NCBI RefSeq assembly: GCF_030719295.1
Contig: NZ_CP120997.1
Coordinates: 3,414,501-3,478,500 of the forward strand
Direction of reading: 5' to 3'
DNA: 64,000 nucleotides
Source: Streptomyces sp. Mut1
GTDB taxonomy: Bacteria; Actinomycetota; Actinomycetes; Streptomycetales; Streptomycetaceae
Shown here: piece by piece, positions 8,524-15,527 of the stretch
Position numbering within the stretch: position 1 is the first letter of the stretch
Layout of the letters: each line of letters begins with the position of its first letter
Made by a program: the position numbers and the translations under genes
Notes under the pieces: generated by a model
Database searches by the model: none
Told to the model about the DNA's origin: nothing
Seen by the model: only the letters and a program-made list of their open reading frames with translations

Positions 8524-8544
8524 CTCTGGTCGGCTTGACCAGAG
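8524..8544. promoter_or_regulatory. Probable PadR operator
   Basis: CTCTGGTC-N5-GACCAGAG, a perfect 8-bp inverted repeat (21 bp in all) between the PadR start and the end of the aldehyde dehydrogenase gene. On the minus strand it overlaps TACTCT, a TAnnnT -10 box for padR. Confidence 0.7.
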
Positions 8545-8576
8545 TAGCGGGACGTGCCCTCGGGTGTTTGCGGAGG

Positions 8577-10034
8577 TCAGAAGGGGAAGACGCTGCGGCC
8601 GTGCTGCACGGAGATCCACTTCTGGGTGGTGAACGCCTCGACGGCCGCTTCCCCGTTGAGCCGGCCGAGGCCGGAGTTCTTCTCGCCGCCGAAGGCGATG
8701 CCCGGGTCGTCCTGGACGGTGGAGTCGTTGACGTGGAACATCCCGCTGCGCACCCGCTGGGCGAACCGCACGCCCCGCTCGGTGCTCGCGGTGTGCACGG
8801 CGCCGCTGAGCCCGTACGGGCTCTCGTTGACGATCCGCACCGCGTCGTCCTCGCCCTCGAAGGGGACCAGCAGGGCCACCGGGCCGAAGATCTCCTGCGC
8901 GTGCAGCGGGGAGTCGTCGGGCAGGCCGGTGAGCACGGTCGGCTCGACCAGGTTGCCGCGCACCCGCCCGCGTACCGTCGCCTGCGCGCCCTCGGCGAGC
9001 GCCTGGTCGACCAGGGCGGCCAGCGAGTCGGCGTGGAAGGTGTTGATGACGGGGCCGATACAGGTGTCCGGCTCACGCGGGTCGCCGGTCTTCAGGGCGG
9101 CCACCCGGGCACTGAACTTCTCGGTGAACTCCGCGGCCACCGCGCGGTCCACCAGGATGCGGTTGGCGGCCATGCAGACCTGGCCCTGGTAGACGAACCG
9201 GCTGTGGACGGCGGCGTCGACCGCGTAGTCGATGTCGGCGTCGTCCAGGACCACCAGGGCGCCGTTTCCGCTGAGTCCGAGGATGGTGCGCTTGAAGAGG
9301 CCGCCCGCCGTCGCCGCGACATGGCGGCCCACCCGGTCCGATCCGGTGAAGGAGATCACCTTGGGGACGGGGTGCACGATGAAGGCGTCGCCTATCTCGG
9401 CGATGTCGGTGACGACCACGTTGAGGAGACCGGCCGGCAGCCCGGCCTCCTCGAAGATCTTCGCGATCAGACCGCCGCCGAGGACGGGGGCGTTCTGGTT
9501 GGGCTTGATGACGACCGCGTTGCCGAGGGCCAGGGCCGGTGCGACCGACTTCATCGTCACCAGGAAGGGGAAGTTGAACGGGCCGATCACGCCGACGACC
9601 CCGACGGGCAGCCGGTAGAGGCGGTTCTCCTTGCCGTCCACCGCGGAGGGCAGGATGCGGCCGTCCGGGGACAGCGCCTGCCGGGCCGCCTCGCGCAGGA
9701 ACTCCTGGGTCAGCGCCAGCTCGTACTCGGCCTTGGAACGCGTGCCGCCCAGCTCGTCGATGATCGCCTCGACGATCTCGCCGGCCAGCTCCTCGGTGAC
9801 GCGCAGCGCCCGTTCCAGGACGTCGCGCCGCCGGTAGGGGCTCGCGGTGGCCCACTCGCCCTGGGCGCGCTCGGCGGCGCGGTAGGCGAGGTCCACCTCG
9901 GCCGCCGTGGCGATGGTGACCGCGGCGAGCTTCTCCCCGTTGTACGGGTTGAAATCGATGATGTCCCAGGAGCCGGTGCCCGTCCGCCATTCGCCGTCGA
10001 TGTACTGGTCGGCCAGCTCTTGGAAGAAGGACAT
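8577..10034 (-). CDS. Aldehyde dehydrogenase family protein lacking the general-base Glu
   Basis: A 485-aa protein most like benzaldehyde/vanillin dehydrogenases. Present: the Rossmann and NAD-binding parts (GVIGPFNFPFLVTMKSVAPAL, VVIKPNQNAPVLGG), FTGSDRVGRHVAATA, the nucleophile Cys287 in YQGQVCMAANR, and EIFGPVALLVPF near the C-terminus. Odd: the usual LELGG reads L252-G-L-S-G256, so the general-base Glu is Gly253 and the following Gly is Ser. The distance 253 to 287 is exactly the canonical 34 residues, so this is the right position. Hydride transfer could still occur, but deacylation should be impaired. AldH function is therefore uncertain. It is downstream of an HTH gene and upstream of padR, all on one strand. 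Confidence 0.85.
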   Translation of the reverse strand: MSFFQELADQYIDGEWRTGTGSWDIIDFNPYNGEKLAAVTIATAAEVDLAYRAAERAQGEWATASPYRRRDVLERALRVTEELAGEIVEAIIDELGGTRSKAEYELALTQEFLREAARQALSPDGRILPSAVDGKENRLYRLPVGVVGVIGPFNFPFLVTMKSVAPALALGNAVVIKPNQNAPVLGGGLIAKIFEEAGLPAGLLNVVVTDIAEIGDAFIVHPVPKVISFTGSDRVGRHVAATAGGLFKRTILGLSGNGALVVLDDADIDYAVDAAVHSRFVYQGQVCMAANRILVDRAVAAEFTEKFSARVAALKTGDPREPDTCIGPVINTFHADSLAALVDQALAEGAQATVRGRVRGNLVEPTVLTGLPDDSPLHAQEIFGPVALLVPFEGEDDAVRIVNESPYGLSGAVHTASTERGVRFAQRVRSGMFHVNDSTVQDDPGIAFGGEKNSGLGRLNGEAAVEAFTTQKWISVQHGRSVFPF

Positions 10035-10087
10035 GCGATCCCTAACTCAGGTGCAGACTCCTGTAGGAACGCCATCGTACTGAAATT

Positions 10088-10969
10088 TCACGAGAGTTGG
10101 AGAAGTCCTCGAAGCAGGTCACGGCTCTCTTCGGGGCCGGGGCTCTCGTCATGGAGCCGCGTCATCGCCTTTTCGTACTGGGCGACTTCTTCGTCCTTGT
10201 CCAGATAGAGCGCACTTGTCAGCTGCTCCAAATAGACAATGTCCGACAGATCGGATTCCGGGAATCGCAGCATCGTAAAGGAGCCGCTCTCACCGGCGTG
10301 TCCGCCGAAACTGAACGGCACCACCTGGAGCGTGATGTTCGGCTGCTCCGACATATCGATCAGATGCCGCAGTTGCGCACGCATCACTTCGCGTCCGCCG
10401 TACGGCCGGCGCAGCGCCGCCTCGTCCAGTACGGCGTGGAAGCGGGGCGCGCGCTCGGAGACGAGGGCCTTCTGCCGCTCCAGACGCAGCGCGACCCGGC
10501 GGTCGATCTCGGCGGCGGGGGCGCCGCGCATGCCCCGCGTGACCACCGCGTGGGCATAGTCCTCGGTCTGCAACAGCCCGTGCACGAACTGGACTTCGTA
10601 GATCCTGATGAGCGAGGCCGCTCCCTCCAGACCGATATATGTCTGGAACCAGCCGGGCAGCACATCGCCGTAACTGTGCCACCAGCCCGCCACATTGGCC
10701 TCACGGGCCAGGCCGAGCAGGGAGTCACGCTCCGCCTCGTCCGTGACGCCGTAGAGCGTGAGCAGATCCTCGACGTCCCTGGCCTTGAAGCTCACCCGTC
10801 CCAACTCCATGCGGCTGATCTTCGATTCGGAGGCCCGGATCGAGTAGCCGGCCGCCTCGCGCGTGATACCGCGCGAGTCGCGCAGTCTTCTGAGCTGAGA
10901 GCCCAGCAGGATGCGCCGCACCACGGACCCACTCGACTCGCCTGCCGCCACTGGTCCAACCCTCCCCAT
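10088..10969 (-). CDS. Scr1/WhiJ-type helix-turn-helix regulator with DUF5753
   Basis: A 293-aa protein: an N-terminal XRE-type helix-turn-helix (LGSQLRRLRDSRGITREAAG, SESKISRMELGRVSF) at residues 20-75, and a C-terminal DUF5753 domain from about 110 (IRIYEVQFVHGLLQTEDYAHAV...QVVPFSFGGHAGESGSFTMLR). It belongs to the large streptomycete family of WhiJ/AbaA-orfA-like regulators, which work with small DUF397 proteins and are tied to development and antibiotic production. The other two members of the set lie next to it (11280-11804 and 11870-12136). AGGAAACG precedes the ATG. The ligand and targets are unknown. Confidence 0.9.
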   Translation of the reverse strand: MGRVGPVAAGESSGSVVRRILLGSQLRRLRDSRGITREAAGYSIRASESKISRMELGRVSFKARDVEDLLTLYGVTDEAERDSLLGLAREANVAGWWHSYGDVLPGWFQTYIGLEGAASLIRIYEVQFVHGLLQTEDYAHAVVTRGMRGAPAAEIDRRVALRLERQKALVSERAPRFHAVLDEAALRRPYGGREVMRAQLRHLIDMSEQPNITLQVVPFSFGGHAGESGSFTMLRFPESDLSDIVYLEQLTSALYLDKDEEVAQYEKAMTRLHDESPGPEESRDLLRGLLQLS

Positions 10970-11279
10970 CGTTTCCTGGCATCGAGGTCCCCCCTGAACC
11001 CCAAGTGCCGGATTCTGCCATCAAAATGCTTCAGCCCGTACTCATTCGATTACGCAAAGGCGAAGACTTCTCCAGGACGGCAGAACTGCCGGTGGGAAGA
11101 AATGAGCAAGAACCGGCACGGGAGCGGACAGGTCCGGCGCGTGCACGTGCATCTGCCCTTGCATCTGCCCTGCGCATTCGGAAGCATGGAGCCCGCGCAC
11201 CTGCGTGCTCGTTCGTGTTGTTGTGCCGCTGTACCTGTACGCCGTACCGATACAGCCGCGATTCCCGGGAGTGCCTCGC
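10970..11279. other. Intergenic regulatory region of the abaA-like locus
   Basis: 310 bp without a gene, between the divergent HTH and ATPase genes. The part from 11005 to 11110 is less GC-rich than its surroundings. At 11141-11179 it holds a palindrome plus two 12-bp tandem repeats (separate entry). Confidence 0.7.
11141..11179 (+). promoter_or_regulatory. Shared repeat element A: TGCACGTGCA palindrome plus 12-bp direct repeats
   Basis: Begins GTGCACGTGCATCTGC, containing the perfect palindrome TGCACGTGCA, then runs as TGCATCTGCCCT twice at a 12-bp period and breaks down into GCGCATTC. The first 16 bases are identical to element B on the opposite strand upstream of the DUF397 gene. It lies about 100-140 bp upstream of the ATPase start and 170 bp upstream of the HTH start, a good candidate for the HTH regulator's binding site. 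Confidence 0.6.
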
Positions 11280-11804
11280 ATGGGGACGAATGGATCGGCG
11301 ATGCTCATCGAGCCGTTACGGCAGGGGCTTCCCCCCATCGATCCCTCTGCCGTCTCCGGATCCGCCACCTGCCCACTGCCCGCCCGCTACGAAGCGGTCG
11401 GCGGCGCCAGGAGGTTCACCCGGGCGACCCTGGGGGGCTGGGGTCTGAGCGAGCGTTTCGACGACGTCGGGCTGGTCGTCTCCGAACTGGTCACCAACGC
11501 CCTGCGGCACGCACTGCCGGCCGACGCCCCGCGCGAGCCCCAGGACCCGCCCGTGCGGCTGCACCTGATGCGCTGGACCTCACGCCTGGTGTGCGCGGTG
11601 CGCGACCCGAGCCACGCGAGCCCGGTCGCCTCCGAGGCGGCGGACTCCGCGGAGTCGGGCCGGGGCCTGTTCCTCGTGGAGTCCTTCAGCGACTGCTGGG
11701 GCTGGCACCCGTCCCCCGTACTGAGTACGGAGAGCACGCCGTACACCGGCACCCCGCACGGCAAGGTCGTCTGGGCGCTCTTCCGGCTGTCCGACCCGGT
11801 GTGA
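11280..11804 (+). CDS. ATP-binding protein, RsbW-like anti-sigma kinase domain
   Basis: A 174-aa protein with a GHKL/HATPase_c_2 fold: the N-box DDVGLVVSELVTNALRHA near residue 75 and a degenerate G-box region ESGRGLFLVESFSDCWGW. Such orphan proteins are abundant in Streptomyces and are thought to bind or phosphorylate anti-anti-sigma factors. The ATG at 11280 is preferred because GGGAG (11267-11271) lies 8 nt upstream; an in-frame ATG at 11295 is possible. Together with the HTH and DUF397 genes it forms an abaA-like set. It converges on the DUF397 gene, and both end at the same hairpin. Confidence 0.85.
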   Translation: MGTNGSAMLIEPLRQGLPPIDPSAVSGSATCPLPARYEAVGGARRFTRATLGGWGLSERFDDVGLVVSELVTNALRHALPADAPREPQDPPVRLHLMRWTSRLVCAVRDPSHASPVASEAADSAESGRGLFLVESFSDCWGWHPSPVLSTESTPYTGTPHGKVVWALFRLSDPV

Positions 11805-11838
11805 CGGCACCGTCATACCCGTAACAGAGTGACACGCG

Positions 11839-11877
11839 AGGGCTGAACACCGCTGCGGGGCAGTGGTGTTCAGCCCT
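11839..11877. terminator. Bidirectional terminator, ATPase/DUF397 genes
   Basis: AGGGCTGAACACC (11839-11851) and GGTGTTCAGCCCT (11865-11877) form a perfect 13-bp stem, extended inward by CTG/CAG. The stop codon of the DUF397 gene lies inside the right arm. Confidence 0.8.
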
Positions 11878-12136
11878 CCGTCACGAGGCGGTCGAGCACT
11901 CCGCCCACAAGGTGGTCGAACTCCCCGTCCTTCACGCCGAGCAGCAGCGCCTCTATCTCGGCCGGTGTGTAGACCAGCGCCGGCCCATCGGGATGGCGCG
12001 AATTGCGCATGGCAACATCTCCGTCGGGCAGTTTCGCGAACTCCACGCAGGAACCCTGGGAGTTGCTGTGTCTGCTCTTCTGCCAGACGACTCCGCGAAG
12101 CTCTGTGGCCGCCATGCCGTTGTACACGTGGTGCAC
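11870..12136 (-). CDS. DUF397 domain protein
   Basis: An 88-aa protein of the DUF397 family (PF04149): GVVWQKSRHSNSQGSCVEFA, then MRNSRHPDGPALVYTPAEIEALLLG. DUF397 proteins are small partners of Scr1/WhiJ-type regulators, and one lies nearby at 10088-10969; in WhiJ systems the pair controls aerial development. The GTG at 12136 is chosen because GGGGAG sits 6 nt upstream and the product VHHVYNGMAATEL fits the family N-terminus; an ATG at 12115 has no ribosome site. Upstream is repeat element B. No enzymatic motif is visible. Confidence 0.88.
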   Translation of the reverse strand: MHHVYNGMAATELRGVVWQKSRHSNSQGSCVEFAKLPDGDVAMRNSRHPDGPALVYTPAEIEALLLGVKDGEFDHLVGGVLDRLVTEG

Positions 12137-12201
12137 AGGACGCTCCCCGAGTTGCAAGGTGCAAGTGTCAACTGTCTCGGATCATAGCTGTGTTCAAATT
12201 C

Positions 12202-12240
12202 TGCTGCATGAGCGGATGCATGAGCAGATGCACGTGCACG
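12202..12240 (-). promoter_or_regulatory. Shared repeat element B upstream of the DUF397 gene
   Basis: On the minus strand: GTGCACGTGCATCTGC, then the period-12 units TGCATCTGCTCA and TGCATCCGCTCA and a partial TGCAG. It shares 16/16 leading bases, the palindrome and the 12-bp phasing with element A (11141-11179), and is likewise about 70-100 bp upstream of its gene. Confidence 0.6.
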
Positions 12241-12275
12241 CGGGGTGTTCCCGCGATTACAGCTTCTGTCAGAAG
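12239..12275. repeat. Two short inverted repeats in the DUF397-lipoprotein intergenic region
   Basis: CGCGGG-N5-CCCGCG at 12239-12255 and CTTCTG-T-CAGAAG at 12263-12275. Either could be an operator or part of a leader structure; no function can be assigned. Confidence 0.35.
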
Positions 12276-12386
12276 AAGACGAACGAAGGGCCTCTTCGGC
12301 TCCCGATTCGGGGAGTTGACTCACCGGGGGCTCGTGCGACCCACTGGTAGCTTGGACGGCCATTCGTCTTTCAGGGGGAAATGCAC

Positions 12387-12890
12387 ATGTACAAAATCGC
12401 ACGTACCGGCGCAGTCCTCGCCACCGGTCTGCTGACCGCCCTCGCGCTCACCGGTTGCGGAAGCGACGGTGACAAGAGCGAATCCGGCAAGGAATCCGGG
12501 GCGGCCGCGACCCCGTCGGCGGGCGGCGGCAGCGCCTCGCCCTCCGCGGAGGACGGCGGCGACGAGTCCGCCGGCGGCGCCAAGGCCCTGGAGGGCGCGT
12601 GGGCCGGGCAGACCGACGGCAAGGCGGTGGTGCTCTCCGTCGCATCCGGGAAGGCCGTCGTCGTCGCCGAGTCCCATGTCTGCTCGGGCAACGTCTCGGA
12701 TTCCGGCAAGCCGAAGCTGGAGCTGAAGTGCGCCGACGGGGACACCGCCCGGACGGCGGGATCGGTCGAGTCCAACGACGGCAAGACCGTTGTCATCTCC
12801 TGGGACGGCGGCGCCCGGGACAAGCTCGCCAAGACCGACGCCGACGCCCTGAAGAACCTCCCCGACCTGCCGGACCTGCCGACGCCGTGA
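12387..12890 (+). CDS. Secreted lipoprotein of unknown function
   Basis: A 167-aa predicted lipoprotein. MYKIARTGAVLATGLLTALA followed by the lipobox LTGC gives lipidation at Cys21-22 and an outer-face location. Residues 25-65 are a Ser/Gly/Ala-rich tether. The folded part (LEGAWAGQTDGKAVVLSVASG...CADGDTARTAGSVESNDGKTVVISWDGG) is a small beta-rich domain with two Cys that may pair. The ATG at 12387 has AGGGGG 8 nt upstream; the ATG two codons earlier would be too close. A TAGCTT box at about 12350 could be its -10. I do not recognise the family. Confidence 0.75.
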   Translation: MYKIARTGAVLATGLLTALALTGCGSDGDKSESGKESGAAATPSAGGGSASPSAEDGGDESAGGAKALEGAWAGQTDGKAVVLSVASGKAVVVAESHVCSGNVSDSGKPKLELKCADGDTARTAGSVESNDGKTVVISWDGGARDKLAKTDADALKNLPDLPDLPTP

Positions 12891-12909
12891 CCGAACAGGG
12901 CTCATGACG

Positions 12910-15237
12910 TCACGGCGTCAGCCCCCGGGAGAAGTCCTCCAGCGCTTCGAGCAGCAGACGCGTGCTGTTGCGCAGGACGGGATCGGCGGCATGCGGGGCG
13001 GGCGGCTCCGGCTCGGCGTCTTGCGGGGCGGGCGGCTCCGGCTCGGCGGGATACGGGGCGGGAGGCTCCGGTTCGGCGTCTTGCGGGGCGGGCGGCTCCG
13101 GCTCGGCGTCTTGCGGGGCGGGCGGCTTCGATTCCGGCGGATACGGGGCGGGAGGCTCCGGTTCCGCCCCGCCGGCCTCCCGTACCGCGTCCCCGGGCTC
13201 CCCGGGCTCCCCGGCCGCCGCCCGGTTCTCCTCCTCCCAGCGCTCCAGCGCCTCGCGCACCGGCGTCCAGTCCGGCACCCGCCGCTCCCGCACCGCCTTC
13301 GCGCCCCGGTCGGTGGCCCGGCGCAGCGCCTCGGCGAGCGGTCCCGCCCCCGGTACGGGCGTGGCCCCGCGCCCCGGAAGATGCGCCTCCATCAGCATCG
13401 CGACCCGGCCGAGCTGGGCCAGCGCGTGCTGGGTGGCGTCGGCGGCACCGCGCGAGAGGCCGCGGTGGCGCACCGGTTCGTGCTGGGCGGCCGCCACCGC
13501 CTCCTGCCAGGCGACCCGGGCCTCGCGGGTGGCCAGCAGGGTCCGGCGCACCTCGTCGTCGCCGCGCTCGGCCGGGTCGGCGTACTGGTCGACGACCGCG
13601 GCGGCGTACCGGCCGCCCGCCTTCAGCCAGTCGCTGAGCCGGCCGCGCAGCCGCGGGGTCTCCCAGGCCGGGTAGACGGCGTACGAGATCATCGCGAGGA
13701 GCCCGCCGACCAGGGTGAGCAGGACCCGTTCGAAGACGGTCTGGGACCAGTCGTCGCCGGCCATGCCGAGCAGGAAGACGACGTACGCGGCGACGCAGGC
13801 CTGGCCGACCGCGTAGCCGGTGCGCATCAGCAAGTACATCAACAGGGCGCAGGCCACGGCGAAGACGGCGGAGAGGCCGGGGCCCGGATGCGCGGCCTGG
13901 ACGATGGCGGTGGCCAGGAACACCCCGACGACGGTGCCGACGAACCGGGCGGCCGAGCGCGCGTACGTCTGGGAGAACTCCGGCCGCATCACCATCACGG
14001 CCGCCAGCGGCGCCCAGTAGCCGTGCCCGAACGGCAGGGCTCGGCCCAGCAGATAGCCGACCGCGGCGACGGCGGCGATCCGGACGGCGTGCCGCAGGAT
14101 CGGGGAGCCGTGGTGCACCTCGCGGCGCATCGCCCCGATCACGACCGGGACCAGACGCAGCAGGGTGGGGCGCTGCTGGTGCGGGGCGGCCGGCCGGCCG
14201 GCGTTGATCGCGTCGGCGGCCTCCTCGGCCCCGGCCCGCTCCTCCCTCGTGCCGTCGCCCTCGGCCGCCTCGATCACGTCGGAGAGCAGGGCGGCCAGCC
14301 GGTCGGCGGCGCGCAGCGGCGGGCCGGTAAGCAGGGCCCCGGTGTCGGGGGTCCGCAGCGCCGCGACGGCGGGTCCGGGCAGTTTCACCGGATCGCCGTT
14401 GCGAATGGCGCGGGCCGCCGCGTCGAGCACCGATCCGGCGGCGGCCAGCAGTTCGCGGACGCGGTCGCGCTCGGGGCCCTCGGACGGCACGCCCATGGCC
14501 GGGTCGGCGAGCGAGGCGAGCACCGGCCTGATGCGTTCGGCGATCCCGCGTGAGCCGTGCAGTTCGGCGGGGCGGCGCCGGGCCTCGCGCGGGGTGACGG
14601 CGGCGGCCCGGCGCGCGTGCATCAGCGGCACCGGGTCGAAGTGGGCGACCGGGTCGTGGCGCAGCCGCCGGGCGTAGTCGGCCTCGGCGGCCAGCGCGTC
14701 GGCGAGCGCGTCGCGCTGCGGGCCCCATCTCCGGATCGGAAGGAGCACGATCAGGGCCGCCTGGACGATCCCGCCGAACACGATCATCGCGGCGTGCAGG
14801 GCCGCCTGCCCCACGGAGGTGGGCAGGGTGATGGTGACCAGCATGATCGCGACGTTGGACGCGGCGATGATCCCGCCGGTCGGGCCCGCCGCCCAGGCCA
14901 GCCCGGCGAGGAAGGTCCAGAGCACCAGGAGGACCAGGAAGAGCGGCAGGTGGGAGCCGGTGACGTAGCCGATGAAGGTGGACAGGCCGAGGCTCACGCC
15001 GGAGATCAGGGCAAGCACGGGCCGGGGGCGCCAGCTGCGCTGGAAGGTGGCGATGGCCGCCTGGAACGCGCCGAACGCGGAGCTGGCGGCGACCACGGGT
15101 CCGAAGAGCGCGAGGCTCACCCCGATGACCAGGGCGAGACCGGCCGCGCCGCGCAGCGCGATCAGCGGTTCGAGGCGCCGCCGCTCGATCGTCAGGCCGG
15201 AGCGGGCGGTCTCCCTCAGCGCCCGGAGCCAGCTCAT
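12910..15237 (-). CDS. FUSC family membrane protein
   Basis: A 775-aa protein. Two blocks of about six transmembrane segments (residues 25-165 and about 400-510) flank a cytoplasmic helical domain; the second block has the fusaric-acid-resistance-like YWAPLAAVMVMRPEFSQTYARSAARFVGTVVG, typical of the FUSC_2 domain. Members are related to aromatic-acid efflux (AaeB) proteins; the substrate here is unknown. The C-terminal 60 residues before the last helix are six 10-aa repeats of the type EPEPPAPQDA/EPEPPAPYPA, encoded by an exact 30-bp tandem repeat (12991-13170). TAGGCT (15249-15244, minus) ends 6 nt before the ATG, with no Shine-Dalgarno, suggesting a leaderless mRNA. Confidence 0.88.
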   Translation of the reverse strand: MSWLRALRETARSGLTIERRRLEPLIALRGAAGLALVIGVSLALFGPVVAASSAFGAFQAAIATFQRSWRPRPVLALISGVSLGLSTFIGYVTGSHLPLFLVLLVLWTFLAGLAWAAGPTGGIIAASNVAIMLVTITLPTSVGQAALHAAMIVFGGIVQAALIVLLPIRRWGPQRDALADALAAEADYARRLRHDPVAHFDPVPLMHARRAAAVTPREARRRPAELHGSRGIAERIRPVLASLADPAMGVPSEGPERDRVRELLAAAGSVLDAAARAIRNGDPVKLPGPAVAALRTPDTGALLTGPPLRAADRLAALLSDVIEAAEGDGTREERAGAEEAADAINAGRPAAPHQQRPTLLRLVPVVIGAMRREVHHGSPILRHAVRIAAVAAVGYLLGRALPFGHGYWAPLAAVMVMRPEFSQTYARSAARFVGTVVGVFLATAIVQAAHPGPGLSAVFAVACALLMYLLMRTGYAVGQACVAAYVVFLLGMAGDDWSQTVFERVLLTLVGGLLAMISYAVYPAWETPRLRGRLSDWLKAGGRYAAAVVDQYADPAERGDDEVRRTLLATREARVAWQEAVAAAQHEPVRHRGLSRGAADATQHALAQLGRVAMLMEAHLPGRGATPVPGAGPLAEALRRATDRGAKAVRERRVPDWTPVREALERWEEENRAAAGEPGEPGDAVREAGGAEPEPPAPYPPESKPPAPQDAEPEPPAPQDAEPEPPAPYPAEPEPPAPQDAEPEPPAPHAADPVLRNSTRLLLEALEDFSRGLTP
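12991..13170. repeat. 30-bp tandem repeat, six copies, inside the FUSC gene
   Basis: Units start at 12991, 13021, 13051, 13081, 13111 and 13141, each containing CGGGGCGGGnGGCTnCG. They alternate between two variants and keep the frame, coding for Pro/Glu decapeptides in the protein tail. Confidence 0.9.
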
Positions 15238-15240
15238 GAC

Positions 15241-15527
15241 CCGAGCCTAGCCGGATTTCACCTTTTGCCCGAGTTGTCGGACCAGGTGTCCGGGCGGCCG
15301 GTGTCGGGGGTGTCCGGGCGGCTGTCCGGGGCGGCTGTCCGGGGGTGTCCGGGCGGCCGTCCCCGGGTATCCGGACAGCCGTCCGCCGGGCTCCCGGCCG
15401 GCGCCCGAGCCGGTCCCGGATTTCCTGCCCCCGGGTCCATCCCGGATCTCCGGCGCCCGGATCGATCCCGGATCTCCTGCCCCCCCAGGCCGGTCCCGGA
15501 TTTCCAACCCCGGTTCAGTCCCGGATC
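15241..15527. repeat. Degenerate tandem repeats between FUSC and DUF2786 genes
   Basis: About 275 bp without a gene. The right half repeats TCCCGGATTTCC/TCCCGGATCTCC at irregular 25-35-bp spacing at least five times; the last unit is the 3' end of the DUF2786 reading frame (codons PEIRD). The left half repeats GTGTCCGGGCGGC-like units. No promoter or terminator of ordinary form stands out. Confidence 0.75.
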
